Under the pieces are notes generated by a model that saw nothing but the letters and a program-made list of their open reading frames with translations, ran no database searches and was not told where the DNA came from. The translations under genes and the position numbers were made by a program. A stretch of 64,000 nt of DNA from Sciurus carolinensis (Eukaryota > Chordata > Mammalia > Rodentia > Sciuridae), in the NCBI RefSeq assembly GCF_902686445.1, contig NC_062222.1, positions 134,919,035 to 134,983,034 on the forward strand, read 5' to 3'. This document shows positions 1-14,118 of the stretch, one piece after another; position 1 is the stretch's first letter, and every line of letters begins with the position of its first letter.

Positions 1-180
1 CTCCCGGGCCTGCGGGCTAGGGTTTGGGTGACAAGCACCTTCTAGGCTCTAAGGGAGCCCAGGCCGGCCTTGCGCCCAGCGGGCGGCAGTGTCGGGAGGC
101 TTAGGCGAGGCCAAGTGTGGCGGACCCTCGGAGTCGGCGTCGGCCCGCGTGGCCCGGCCCGGCACCCTGCCTCAGATGAC
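1..180. other. CpG-dense segment at the left edge
   Basis: By eye this stretch holds about 17 CpG dinucleotides in 180 bases, far denser than the rest of the window, and is strongly GC-rich. It may be the downstream shoulder of a CpG island that continues left of the window. No known NSG1 exon was recognised here. Whether it is a promoter, an exonic CpG cluster or simply high-GC intron cannot be decided from this edge. Confidence 0.4.
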
Positions 181-659
181 CCTGTGGGCGGTGTGTCTTT
201 TCCTGTCCTCAATGACCTTGAGCTTCCGTGTGCCAGTTTGTTCTCCACACTCTCCAGTAATCCCCTGGCGTGTTCCGAGGCGCCCTTGTTAACCATTCAT
301 GAACGGGGACGTGTTCCCCTGGCCCTCGGCAGGGTGGGAGGTGGCGGCACCGCAGACCCCAGTGCCCTTCAGCAGGGCCGCACGGCTCGTGGGATGTGGC
401 TGCCCATCTGCACTTGGACCCGGGCTCCTGGTCCAGGGCCGGAGGGGAGCGGCGGAGTGTGTCGGGAGGTGTGCGTGCTCACTTCTGCGTGGGTGGCCTG
501 CAGTGTTGAGTGCAGGAAACGCTCGAGATGTCGGGACTGTCTTCCTCCAGGACCGTCGCTGGCTCCTTTCCCCGCCCGAGGGAGGGAGGGCCGTGCGCTC
601 AGGAGGAGCCCCGCTGCCGTCCACCCAGCCTGCACAGGCGCACGCCCTGGCTGTTGCTC

Positions 660-780
660 ATTTCAGGCTGCCCTCCCTGTCCCCATTTTGTAGGTGGAGA
701 ATTAAGACCCGAGAGGTCAGGGAAGGGGCCCAGCCGCCCAGTGACGAGGAGTCAGGGTGGGATTTAGACCCACATGCGTT
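660..780 (+). repeat. MIR SINE relic
   Basis: The run 'ccccattttgtaggtggaga' followed by a GAGAGGTCAG-like block is the diverged core of a MIR element (CCATTTTACAGATGAGG...AGAGAGGTTAAG). Edges are approximate. Confidence 0.45.
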
Positions 781-1314
781 TGACATGCGAAGCCCAGACG
801 TCCTGTCCTGCGTGTCTGTGGGATTGTGGGCGACTCTCCTGCTGCAGGGTCCCAGTCCCCAAACCCCTCAGCTGGGCACGGCCTTGGGAGGCCCCCAGCA
901 GGCTGGGAGGCCCCGGAGCAGAGAACACAGTGGAGTCCGGTGCTGCTGAGTGTCCGTCTGCGGAACGGGGCTTTGCTAAGTCTTAGCAGGTGGCTGTGCC
1001 TTGTCACCTGAGCAGCTGTGTCACTCTCGCTCGAGCCAGGGCCCTTCTGTGAATGACAGTGGATGCTGGGCAGTGGCCATGGGCTGGGAGGAGCGGGCAC
1101 CTAGGGCGGTGCCCACCTCGCCCCCCGGCCCACAGGCTCTCTGCATTTATTCCTGGCTGTTGTTGCCAGAAAGCCCCCCGCAGACCCCTCTTGCTCTCAG
1201 GCAGGGCTGCTCTGGCTTGGGCCCGCCATGGCTCATCAGGACCCCAGCAGCCTCTCACTCCCAGCTTCCTGCCTCCTCCCTCCAGCCCATGGGAAGAATT
1301 GTGTAAAGTGCACG

Positions 1315-2700
1315 TGCCCTGAGAGTTACCATTGTAGAGCGTACAGTTTATGACGTGTAACTTACTCACCATGTTACCTGACCATCATACGGTTCAGTTC
1401 CACGACATTTTCCTTTCCCCCAAAAGGAACCCCCATTCCCATTAAACTGTTATTCCCTTCCCCCTCCCAGGCCCCTGACAACCACTAGTCTGTTTTCTGT
1501 CCCTGTTGGTTTCCCTGTGCTGGACTTGTCACATAAATGGAATTGTGCCATATCATGACCTTTGGTGTCTGGCTTCTTTCACTTAGTGAGCTGTTTTTAA
1601 GGTTCCTCCATGTTGTAGCAGGTATCAGTGTGTCATTCCTTTTTGTGGCTGAATAATATTCCATTGTATGCATGTACCTCATTTGTTTATTCTCTCATTG
1701 ATTTTTGGATATGTGAGTGTTTTCCACCTCTTGGCTATTGTGAGTATTGCTGCTGTGAACGTTCACGTACAAGTTTCCATTTGAACACCTGTTTTCAGTT
1801 ATTTTGGGTATTTACCCAAGAGCAGGATGGATGGTCATGTGGTGATTTTATAATTAGCATGTTGTGGAACTGCCAAACGGTTCCCCACACATGCAGTGGC
1901 ACCGGCTCGCGTTCCCGTGGGTGAGGAATGAGGGCTTTGTCGCCAGCGCGTGTTGTGTTACTTTGTATTGCAGCCGTGGTGGGGGATGTAAGTGGGTCTC
2001 ACTGTGGCTTGGATTTGAGTTTCCCTGGTGCCTGACAGTGCTGCCGGCCTGTCGGCCACGCCTGGGTCTTCCTCGGAGGTGTCTGTTTTTAATTGGGGCG
2101 TTTGTCTTCCTGTTGTTGAGTTGTTGAGAGTCTGGATTTTAAACCTTATGAGAAAAAGTTTTGCAGATATTTTCTGCCATCTGTGAGTTCTCTCTCCACG
2201 TTTTTGCTAGTTCCTTTGATGCACAAAGTTTAAAATTTTACGAAGCGCATTTTTTCTTGGTTGCTTGTGCTTTTGGCATCGTACCTAAGACACCCTGGCA
2301 AACCCAAGGTCGTGACGATTTCTGTGCCTGTGCTTTCTTCTAAGAATTTCAGGGCTTAGCTTCTGTACTGGTTTTCATTAATTTTGAGTTAATTTCTGTA
2401 TGTGGCATAAGGGTCTAGGTTCTTTCTGTTGCCTGTGGATGTCCGGTTTTCCCCGCACCTTTTGTTGAAGAGACTTCTTTTGCCCTATTAAATGGTCTTG
2501 GTGTCTTATTGAAAAGGACTTGGCCACAGACACTGTAGTTCTATGTCTGGATTTTCAGCTTAGCCCGTGGGTTTGTGTGCTGTCTTGTGTCTGTGCCGTG
2601 CTATTTTGATGACTGGATCTTTGTAGTAAGTTTTGAAATTGAGTCTTGGTTTCGTTCTCTGATTTCAAGGCTGTTTAGCACTTCAGGTCCATGGCTTAAA
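1315..2700 (-). mobile_element. Old L1 LINE fragment, antisense (ORF2 3' part and 3'UTR)
   Basis: The - strand reading 1682-1485 translates to a decayed L1 ORF2 C-terminus containing MHTMEYYSATKRN and LSERSQTPK, the familiar YTMEYYSAIKRNE...LSERSQ block. Going right, 2130-2690 matches the antisense of upstream ORF2 (for example 'ttgcttgtgcttttggc', 'gttttccccgcaccttttgt', 'ttgaagagactt'). It is a diverged, 5'-truncated L1M-age copy lying in the NSG1 intron, opposite to the gene. No intact frame remains. Confidence 0.85.
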
Positions 2701-3847
2701 CAAAAGAAAAAAAAGAAAGGCCCCCCAGGCTCCCGGGGTTTTGCTGGCACGGCTCTGACTCTCGGCCGGCTCCGGGTGGTCTTCCCATCTCGGAGTAGGA
2801 AGCCTGTCAAGTCATTTGCCTGGTCCTCCTCCTCCCCTCCAGCGATGCTGGGTTCTTTCCCGTGGGAGGGCCCTTCGCTTGTTCCCGCAGGCAGCGGACT
2901 ACAGAGGGACGAGTGACACCTGAGCCTTCACAGGGGCTCTCAGGTCACCCACACTGTCACCAGGACCTTGGGGTAAGGTTTTGGTCCTCTTGGCTTTGAA
3001 ATTGGGTGTTTACAAGATCTTGTTTAGTGTGTTGATAACAGAGGACACGCACATCATAAAGTCATATTGCAGTACTTTGCGGTGTTTGAATACCATGAGT
3101 TTTCTTTGTAAGTGTGTATATAGCGTGTTAGGCACAGAAAACCTTCTGAGAAACCTGTGGTTCACCCGGCTGCCGGAGAGGTGCGTGCAGGCACGTGGCG
3201 AAGCCCGCAAAGGCTCTGGGCAGCTCTAGGTTCTTCCTCCATAGGAAAGAGAAAAGAAGGACCCTTGTCACTACCTGGGTCTAAAGATGCCTGTAGTCCA
3301 GGCTGATTCCTCATTATATAGTCATTATTGTTAATCATGTTTTTCCTTCTGAATTTCAAACAAAATGAAAAGCAGAGCGCTCCATGGGTCCCTGCAGCAC
3401 GGTGGGCCTGGGCCCTGCTCCTTGTGCCTGGGAGGCACAGGTCCAAGGGAAGGGAAACGCCCCTCCCAGGCACAGGAAGTCCGGTCCTGACCTGCCTGGA
3501 GTCCACAGCCCACCGGAGTGTGTTCTGGGGAGCAGGGCTCTCCAGGCCTCCTGGGCAGGCGGGAGGAGCTGGCCTGGGTCCACCCCTTTCCATCCAAGGT
3601 CATTTACTTAACAAAACAAATTGATGGGTGCTCCCTGCAAGCTCAGCTTGGGTTGTGTCCCATGTGTCTGGTGTAGATGTGGCCGAGGGATGCTCAGGAA
3701 GATCTCTCGGGGAGAGGGGTTGCCTGCTCTCGGGATTCCTTCCCCTTCCTCACTCTGCACATCAGGAGGACCCCCTTCTGTGCCAGACAGTGAGGCCCAG
3801 CCCTGCCCTCTGCTCATGGGGGGACCTGACAGAGAGGTCTGCATTTC

Positions 3848-4240
3848 CTGGGCTGCTGTAACAAATCACCACCAGGTGGTGGCTTTGGACAGCATGCAGG
3901 CTTCTCCCGCGGCCAGTTTCACTGGTCAGTACCAGGGGTCTACGGGGCCCGCTCCAGCCAGGGCTCAAGGGGATGTGTTTCTTTTCCTTTTCGGTCTCTG
4001 GACCTTCACTCCTCTCAGTCCTCGGTGCCACCTTCAGATCTGCAGCGTCACATCTTCTAGTCTCTGTCCTGGCCTCCCTTCTCTGCAGGAGGGTCTCCCT
4101 CTGCAAGGACACCTGCAATAGCGTGGAGGGCTCACCTGGATAATCCGGGAGTTCCCCATCTCACCCTGGGCCTGATCACATTGGCAAGTCTCAGTCCCTC
4201 CTCTGCTGCCAAACAGACTTTCTGAGGCTGGGAATCTCAT
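3848..4240 (+). repeat. Ancient interspersed repeat (family not assigned)
   Basis: The opening 'tttcctgggctgctgtaaca' followed by a GGTGGCTT block resembles the start of a widespread ancient mammalian repeat with the pattern GCTGCTGTAACAAA...GGTGGCTTAAA. Later text (TCTCTGTCCTGGCCTCC, then a 'caaggacacctgcaat'-like block) fits the same family. I cannot assign a family name without a repeat library, and the edges are rough. Confidence 0.35.
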
Positions 4241-5433
4241 AGAGGAACTCAGGATGAACGGGAGTTTCTTGAGTCATGATCCTGGAAGCCGGAAGTGCAG
4301 GATCAAGGGGCTGTCACTGTGGAAGGCCTGCTTGCTGCGTCATCCCATGGAGGGAGGCAGAGAGACCAGAGAGAGCACGGGAAGGGGAGTGGGCCTGTCC
4401 TTCCAGGAACCGCTTCTGCGGGGGATCAGTGCATTCACAACAGCAGAGCCCCGGGCTGCCCCCGCCCCCGCCCCCGAGTGCGGAGTGCATTCCTGGCGTT
4501 TCCAAAGCATGCCTTTCGGGGGCCACAGATCCCAGCACAGGTATTGGGCTTTGGTGTCTTGGGGGTCATGTTCAGCCCCCACAGCTGGCCTCTGGGTTTC
4601 AGTCGCCCCATCTGTAGAACACGCAGGAGCGGTGGCTCAGGAACCCTGCGGAGGAGCGGCAACACTGCTTAATCGGCCTGCTCCGTACAGGGCAGGGGAC
4701 CAGTGCAGTGGCCCCAGGTCCCTGCCCGGCAGCGGCATCCTCCGTGCAGGCCTGTGACACCTGCTTGGGCTGCACACAGGCCGCGCCTGGGAGTTCTTGG
4801 CCATCGGCTGTCTGGGTCCCCGCGCAGATGTTCATGGTTCTGCTCTGGGTGGGCCAGACGTCAGCATCTTCCAGGCTCCTAGGGGTTTGGCTTTCTCACG
4901 CGTAGCACCAGTCGAGCCGTTTGTGCCCGCCATTTCTCCTTTGGCAGGTGTCCTCCTTTTTAGCGACTGGGCCTTCCTTCGTCACACAGAGGTATTGGCT
5001 CATGACCTTCGTCTTCCCTTTGAGGCTGTGGCGTTGTGTGGGGGCAGGGCCTGCTGTGGCCCACCGGGTGCCTGGCGTCAGTCCCCTGCCTGTCCCACCG
5101 CGCACAGGTACTGGGCCCCCACCCCCTTTCACAGGAGAGGGAGCCTGGGGCGGGGCAGTGGCCTCCCACAGCACTGTGTGGCTCAGAGGCCTCCCGCCAA
5201 ACCCGCCTTGCTCTTATTCCCGGCAACCAAGTGCTAGTCCTTCTTTCGCCTTTGGGCTGCAGTCTTCTGAAGTCGGTTGGCAGATGTGGTGGTTGGCAGC
5301 TGGGGCTCTCCAGGACGTACAGAGCGTGGCGCATCAACGTAGTGACAGCCTCGGGAGCCTCAGGGCCTCGGGGAATCATGGGTGTCCGGCTCAGTGATTT
5401 TGCCCTGGGTTCCAGAATATGCCTTTTTTCCAT

Positions 5434-5454
5434 GGGGGAGGGGAGGGAGGGAGG
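5434..5454 (+). other. G-rich run, possible G-quadruplex
   Basis: Five consecutive G-tracts of 5, 4, 3, 3 and 2 bases separated by single A residues satisfy the usual G3+ quadruplex pattern with very short loops. It is on the NSG1 sense strand within an intron. Folding is inferred from the motif only. Confidence 0.5.
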
Positions 5455-8400
5455 TTTACTGATGTCTCCAAACTAGGACACAGTTTATTTCTGTTGAATC
5501 AGGAAAAAAATGGATGCTTGAGTACTTGGTGCCCGCATGTATAATTGGTGACCACCGGGAAGCTGCATGATCCAGAGCCTTCTGGACCTAGTTAGGGCTT
5601 TGCAGAATGAGGAGGGAGAAGGCAGCACAACCTGGTATGCAGGGGACAGGCCAGGTGACAGCAACAAGAGACATCTTCAGGAGAGGTGAGCCAGTGCTGT
5701 GGATGCCACTGCAGGCACCACAAAGCGGGGGTGCTCGGGACGATGGAAACGGCTTGGTTCTCGAGGCTGGAGGTCTGAATCAGGGTGTTGGCAGGACCTT
5801 GCTCCTCCTGGACCTTCCAGAAGAGGACCCCCCTTGCCTCACAAAGCTTCTCAGGAGCTGGCCGTGTGCTGGGCTTGTGGGTGTATCTTCTGGTCCTTGG
5901 CCTTCACGGTGGCCTCCCTGTGTGTGTTGTCTGTGTCCAGCTCCCTTTTGTGTAAGGACACGGTCAGGTTGGATCTGGGCCCTGACGGCCTTGTCTAACT
6001 GGATGGCATCCACCGAGGCCCGGTTTGCAGACACGGGCACACCTGCGGGTACTTGGGGTGCTGCGGCTCTTTGGGGAACGCCCTTCAGCCCGTAAGGCTC
6101 CAGATGCTCTCCCAGCCCGCCGGCCCCCGTCACGGCCTGAGAAGTGTGTGAGGGTGGAGGCGCTGCTGTCCCTTCCGAGATGAGCTGTGGCCCGAGAGGC
6201 CAGGCCCTGCTCAGAGTCATAGTCTGTAGCTCGCAGGCCAGGGTTGGCTCAGAGCCCGTTGATGATGCTGCTGGAAAGGCCCCTGGCTCACTCTGCCTTC
6301 TCAGGTCATGGACCGGGCAGGGCCACCTGCCACTAGTGAACTTGCAGACCCCGAGGCGAGGGAGGGCCTCCCTGTCCCAGGATCTGCAGAACCTGGCGGG
6401 CGGGTAGGGCTTGGGCCAGGGGCCTCTGAGGGAAGCGGTGTTCTGAGCTGTGTTTCTGCACCCCGTCTGCTCCAGGCACTGTCCTGTGCTCATGTTTTGC
6501 TTCTGTGAACGCCTTGGCCGTCAGGCCTGGGAGCCCTGGAATAGAGCCCAGGCCGGGTTCCAGCTGATGCTCTGGGGGCAGAAGCGGGTTCCCACGGCCC
6601 TGCTGGGAGCTGGGGTCATTTTTAAACCTCAGTAAACTGTGAACCTGACTCCATGTGGCTTCCAAATCAAGGGGGCAAGTTGGCGATGGCCGGTGGCATT
6701 CCAGCAGGCTTCCTAGCCAGGGCGGGCACAGCCTCTTCCTGCCATTGCACAAGATGAAGTGGATCATGAAAGGTCATGAAGAGGCCAGGTGTGTGGAAAG
6801 CCAGCCTTGTGGCAGCACTGCTGGTGGGGACCGTGAAGGGGCAGGTGACTCGGTCCCTGGCAGGTAGATTCGGGTGAGGCAGCACCTGGGGTGTGCAGGG
6901 CTGCCTGGGTGGAGAGCCCACTCTGCTGTCTCTGTGACCCCAGGGGAGCCAGGAATGACAGAGGTGGCAGGAACAGCAGTAGGGACCACACTTCCTTCGT
7001 GTCCTGCACGCCTGGCACTGAGCTCACGTCCTGGTACGCGTCCACTCCTTGACCTTCCTCCCGTCGTGGGAGGTGCCGTCCGTTTCCAGGCTGAGAGGGG
7101 GCCCGGGCCCGGCAGGGAGCTGGAGCTGCGGGTGTGCTCCGTGGGCTTGGCCGTCCTTCCTCCTCGGGCTCCACTCCTGGCCTCCGGGGCCTATCACATG
7201 CTTGCCTGTGGCCTGCAGCCACCGTCAGACCCTGGCCGGTGCCATCCCCCGTGGGTGCTGTGGGCCTTGAAAGCCGCCTGGCCCCATGCTGTCCGCCCCT
7301 GTCAGGCATGGGCTCGGTATGCGTGTACGTGGTCCAGACCCGCTGGAGTCTCTGGGCCCGCAGGAGCGTGCGGATCCCAGGGAGGGGCACAGAGGCACTG
7401 GGTGGGGAGGAGGAAGAATCCCATGGTTGATGTGGAGATTTCCGGCTTCCCTGGGGTGGGAGGACACGGCAAGTGGTGGGCGTGGGAGTGGGGATCTGGC
7501 AGCCATCGGGGACATGGTGGCTGTGTAGGGAGAAGGGAAGGAGAAGCCGGGGTCCCGGGAGCCTCGGTGCTGTCCTGTTCGACTCTGGGGAGCGTGGTGA
7601 GGACACTTGGAGGACTGGCTGAATCCAGCGGGACAGGAAGCAGTGTCAGATGTGGAGCTCCTGGGTGGAGCCAGCCCTGTGGAGGCCACACCCCTCACTC
7701 GAGCCCGCAGCAGCCACCTGTAGCCAGAGGCAGCCCCAGGACAGTTCTGGACTCTGGGGATTAAGAGCCCTGGGAAATGGAGGCAGGGGCTCCCATCGTA
7801 GGATGTCAGCTCACCATGGGCATCTGTAGCCTCACAGTGGCCGGAAAGCAGGGGACCCGGTGTCCATGTCACAGGTCAGGAGACTGGCTCAGAGAGGTCC
7901 CAGGGCTGCTGGAGCAGCACAGCCACTGCAGAGCTGCAGGCAGGAATCACGCAGGAAACACAGGTGCTACCCACAGGGACCTGCGTTCATGGCTGGGCAG
8001 GTGTCAGTCTTCCAAGTGACATGCTGCTGGTTTATAATGCTCCTTTCGGACGTCTCTTCTCCTGTGACCCAGGACCCCACCTTCCAGGGTTCCTGAGCTG
8101 GCAGGGTGCTTTGCCGAGGGCCTACCCAGATGAGTTAGGGTTATACTTGGGTCCCTTCTGCAGCCTTGGGAAATAGCAGAGTCTGAGGACCTGTGGGGCT
8201 CTGTGTGTGGCCAGAGAGAGGCGTGCTAGCCCCTGGCCGCTCCTGGCCCCTGGCCCGGGAGGTGGAAAGCCAGGGTCTCACCCTGCTCACGTGCTGGCCC
8301 CCTGCCTGCCTGTCTGGGGAACCTGATAGCTGCCCCTTTGCTTACCTCGGTGGGGGGAAGGGCATGTCAGACCCACAAGCCGCTAGGCTCCCGGGCAGCC

Positions 8401-8923
8401 ACGTGAGCACCTTTCAGCTCCAGTGCAGGACCAACCTGTGACGTACCCCACGCCTGCCAGCCGGGGCAGGTGTCCCACCTCCACACCAGCTGACTGCCTG
8501 CTGTCCTGTTGGCTGGTAAACACTAGATGAGCACCTACTGTGTGTCGGGCCAGGCCCGTCTAGGGGTCAGCGGCAGCAGTGAGAAGACCAAACCCGCGTG
8601 GACACCGACTGGACCATAGGAGACCAGAGGGCAGAGGTGATGGGGCGTGGCGGGTCTGTCCTTCCTGCTCAGCTGGTCCCAGTACAAGGGCAGCTTGATA
8701 TCCAAGGGACCCTGTCCCAGCACTGAGCCCAGGGCTCAGGGACATCTGTGGGGCAGATGCTGTGCCAGTGGCTGATACCCGTTTGTGACTCGAGCCGCGG
8801 GCACAGCAGTCTGGCCCACTTCTCTGAGCCATAGGAGTCATTTGAAGGCTTTGTCCTATTTGGACCAGAGTTCTCAGCACAGGGCTTCAGATACTAAAAA
8901 CAACTAATTAGAACCAAAGGTGA

Positions 8924-9787
<864 letters not shown>

Positions 9788-12194
9788 TAGACGGCAGGAG
9801 GGGAGCATCCTGGGCCCAGGCCCTCTCCCTCCCGCCCACAACGCTGTCCTGCAGGGCTTCGGGCCCCTCCCTCGTCCTGCGAGCACCTGCGTGGTGTCTG
9901 CTGGGGTGGGAGCTCCCGCCCTTGCCCAGGTGCTGGGGCGCAGGCAGGAGCTGCTGGGGCAGACTCCTCCTTCCTGAAGCCCCCGAGGGAGGACGGGGCA
10001 AGGCCTGGGCATGTGGCCTGGGGCTGTCTCTACACAGGGGTCGCCAGCGGTGCTCGCTGGGGAGTGCACCCAGCAGACAGAAGCCCTCACCCTTCACCCA
10101 CGGATCCCTGTGTGCTGGGCTGGCCAGAGTCGCGTTTTTGGGGCAGGTGAAGCCAGGCATGACTGTGGGGGCAGGCTGGCCCTGTGGGAGTCAGGAGCAG
10201 AGGGAAGGGCAGCCCCAGGCGCAGCGGGAAGAGGAGCCAGCCTGTGGCCAGCCTGTATGGCAGCATGAGCACCAGGCAGAGGCCCTCGGAGGAGGGAACG
10301 TGATCCCTCAGGTCACCTGGGGAAGCTGGGGATTGGGAGGGACAGGCAGTGTGATGACCGAGGAGGCTGCTGTGGTGGCCAGGGAAGAGAAGGTCTGCAA
10401 GGTTGGGGTGCTGGGAACAGGTGAGACCAGTGCCATCCTGGGCTCAAAGGGTGACTAAAGCTGGGAGGCAGGGGAGGGCCAAACTGGAGGACCTGGCCCG
10501 GAGCCGGGCGACTCAGCCGATGTCAGGAAAAGGAAACAGAAGAGGCTTCTGCACAGTTCCCCTCACCCCTGTCACACCAGGTGGGCACCCCACGGAGTTG
10601 CCCCAGGGCTTTCTTCTCCCCGCTTCCCTCTGGGAGGGTCAAGTTCCCCAGGTGGAGGAGGGGCTGGCTGAAATGCAGCCCCATCCTGCAAGCCCAGGTC
10701 CTGCCCAGAGTGGTCCAGGTGGGCAGTGGCCCAGGAGAGGAAGCCCTGGGCCAGTGGACTGCAGACCAGATCCATGGAATGCCCTGTGGGTGACAATCCT
10801 GACCCCATGTGGTTCTGGGGCCACACCACCCGGGACTTGGGCACTTTCTGCTAGTGTCTAACGGAGAGCTCCTTTTGGAGTACACAGCTGGGAGGGTTGG
10901 GGACATGTCTGTCCCACTGCCCATGGCCAGCAGCTGTGCTGGAGGGCGGAGACGGCCCTCCCCTTGCCTACCTCTCATTTTTGGTGTGCTCATCGCCCCA
11001 CCCCTCACTGCATTCCCAGAAGCCCTCTGGGCAGGTGCCGTTAGCCCCCATTGCACCAGTGGGAAGGAGGGCCGAGGTCCTGTCCTCCTGTTTCCTGACC
11101 TGGTCAGCACGTGCTCCTGCTGTGCCTGGCAGGACATGGGAATCCAGGGCTGGACAGGAGGCAGGCCTGCTGGGGTCCTGTGGAGCAGCCCTCCTGCCAG
11201 ACACTGAGGTGGCCCCAAGCCGAGCGTGTGTGGGACATCTGACAGAGGCTGGTGAGGGCATGGGCTTCCACCTCCACGGATTTGCCAAGCCCTGAAGTTA
11301 CACACCTCTTTAAACATGATGGGGGCTGTCTCCCCAATTACCATCCTATACTCCTTTGTACTGGTTGTTGTTCTTCCCAGCGGAACTCAGAGGTGACATT
11401 TAGCACTGGGCGTGGGCCAGGGTGGTTCAGCTGTGTCTGAGAAACCTCTGTGTCTTCCCAGTGCCCTGTTTCACAGGTGAGTGGCTGAGGGCCGAAGAGG
11501 TTTGGAAGCTCCCAGGTTCAACAGGGGGCCCAGTTGCCCCTGCTTCTCAGGTGGAAGCTTCTGGGAGGCTTCCCTCCCTGCCTTCATGGGCAGGGCAAGG
11601 CCTGCCATCCTGCTCCCCTCCCTCCCAGAGCATTCTGGGAGCCTCCCGCTCCCTTCCCTGAAGTTCTTCCTGTAGCCTCAGTGCCTGGAGGCTCTGGGCT
11701 CGGGGCCTGCAGGGCAGGGGTATTTCCGAGCCACCTCTAGAAGTGGCTGCACAGAGGTCTTGGCTGCTCAAGGCGACTTCAGGGCTCTGAGCTAGACGCC
11801 ACTCGAGGCGCCCACACATTGCCCTGGGGCCGGCAAGGGTGAGGAGGACAGAGTGAAGGCAGGCGGTACCGTAGCTGGAGGGAGCTGTGTGGCTCCAGAG
11901 CCCCTTGCTGGCCAGGGCTCCTCCCACCTTCTTTAAACGTGGCCAAGGTCCACTGGACACAGAGCCCTCCCTGTGCTCTCCAGAAAGGACCCCCCAATCA
12001 ACACTAGTGGAGAACACCCAAGTCCCAGTGGCCAGCGTTGCTGGGCTGTGTGGCCTGGTGCTGCCCCGGCGGCTCCAGGCTGTCTCAGGATGCGCACCGT
12101 AAGAGGGCTGTGCCCAGCGGTGCCCTCAGGCTTTCTCTTTCCTGCCTGTGCCCCAGCTGCATCCTGGCTGCTGTCCTGAGCCATCTGCTGACTT

Positions 12195-12295
12195 CAGTCC
12201 TCACTGCCACCGGCCGTGTGACTCACTGGCCCCATTTTACAGACGAGAGGCTGAGGCCTTCCGAGGAAGGACTGGTCCAGGGGACCAGGCTGCTG
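12195..12295 (+). repeat. MIR SINE relic
   Basis: Contains the MIR core 'ccccattttacagacgagag' followed by GCTGAGGCC, preceded by a GTGTGACTCACTGG-like block. Diverged; edges approximate. Confidence 0.55.
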
Positions 12296-14105
12296 CAGTG
12301 GGCCCTCCAGGCCGCGTCATCTGCAGCTGAGCTTCTGCCAGCAACGAGTCCCAGGAGCATGGGGCCAGGCACGGTCCATTTCTTTTGTCATGTATCTTCT
12401 GACCCTAGCTCTGTGCTCATAGGGGGCTTGCTGGGATTTCTGATCTTTATTCTTCAGGGTCCAGGGAGCTGGTAAGAGGCCATGGAGCAGGGTGTGTCCC
12501 ATCTGTACTTTGTCACATAACTGGTGGCAACTGAGTATGTCCCGTCTGAGAGGCAGTAGTGACAGCAGCCCTGACAGGGTACACGCTGCAGCACCACTGG
12601 AGCCCTGGGTCTGGCTCAAGGGTGTGCTGCCAGGGGTCACTGCCGTCCCACCCTTGCCACCACCCCCACAGGTTCTGTAGTCGCCCTTGAGCTCTGGCTG
12701 CCTTACCTGTCAGCAGGCCTGCAAAGCAGGCCGCACCTGCCTCTGCCGAGGACAACACAGCCATTGCTTGTGGAGTGGCCTGAGCTCAGATTTTCTGAGT
12801 GAAGGCCCCAGCCGGGCAAGGGGACCAGCAGGGCTGGTGTCAGCGGTGCCTTGTGGCTGGGTATTGTGTCCTGGTGTCCTTGCTGCCCAGCACTCTCCTC
12901 GCCCTAGCCATGGTGGGCACTCCAGAGGGCAGGAGCCCACTCGTTCAGGCTGCACTTGGCCCTCCAGGTCTGCTCAGATGGGCACTTTTCACGACTAGCA
13001 CATCTCCATCCTTCAACTTGCTTCATGCTTAGCCCTGTGACAGCAAGCACAGCCAGGTTATGTCAAATGAACCCACACTCAGGGTGGCGTTACAGCAGGA
13101 GGCCCCTGCTGGGTAAAGAGCACGTAGTGGAGACCGCGGCTCAGGCAGTGATTCCCTTGCAGCAGAGCCCAGCCTCCCTGTGCTCAGATTCTCGTCTGTA
13201 AACGAGCACCCCTCCTCCCCCTTGAGGGCACCGAGGGGTGAGCCAGCCTCGCAGGGGAGCAAAACCCCCTGGCAGTGAGTACGGGTGGCCAGGTGGCCTG
13301 GGGTGCATTCCCAGTCTGTGAGTGTAGGCTGAATTGAAAGGATTGCCAGTAGTCAGTTCTGAGTAAAAAACCAGCTCTGACCTCTGGGTGGAACTTAGCA
13401 TGAGGCCTAAGGCTCCTGACTTAACTGCTGGGTCTTACCATGCTTTCGCTGCTCAGAGACCAATCGGAGTTGCTCTGACCTGGTTTATAAGATTTGTAAG
13501 TCCAGGCTGGAAGTCAGTGAGGGATTTGTAAAGTCATCGATTTTCCTACACCTTGCTGTCCTCTGGCCCCCTGGGTTTTGTCCCCCGGGTGGCAGGAGGA
13601 GAAACAGCAACAGTGGAGGGCATGCAGCTTCCCTTTAGGGCCCGCCCAGAACTAGCATCTGTTATATCCATTCAGATCCCACTGGCCTAAAGTTAGTCGC
13701 ATGGCCTCACCTGGCTACAAGGCAGGCTGGGGAATGTAGTCATTGCTGGGGTGCCTCCTGCCCCGTTCAGCTCTCAGGGAGAATGGGTGGTGGAAGATGG
13801 TTGGCAATCTCTGCACACTTGCCCTGGGGGTCTGCGCTATGTGCACATGCCGACTGTCACACCCCAGCAGTGCTCAGCCAGCATCAGTTGTGACTGGGAC
13901 AGTGGTTAGTTGCCTTCTGTCCTGAGTAGCAGCCAGCTTGGGTGCAGGATCTGAAGCCTTTTATGGCTCTACACACCTGCTAATTTGATGACTGCTGTGC
14001 ACCATCTTCTTCCAAAACGCCACAAATCACCATAGGACTTTTTAGCCATCTGAAACCCCATCTTGGATGCCCCAGTTTTGTGACCTATAGGGGGCAGCTT
14101 CCCAG

Positions 14106-14118
14106 CCCCCCCCCCCCC
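14106..14118 (+). repeat. Poly-C tract (13 C)
   Basis: Uninterrupted run of 13 cytosines, a likely site of length variation and sequencing error. Confidence 0.9.

Noticed and set aside
6874..7764. The longest + strand open frame (296 codons)
   Set aside because: GC-rich intron with an equally long open frame on the opposite strand (7606-6764), no recognisable domain and no splice context. Typical of chance frames in high-GC DNA.
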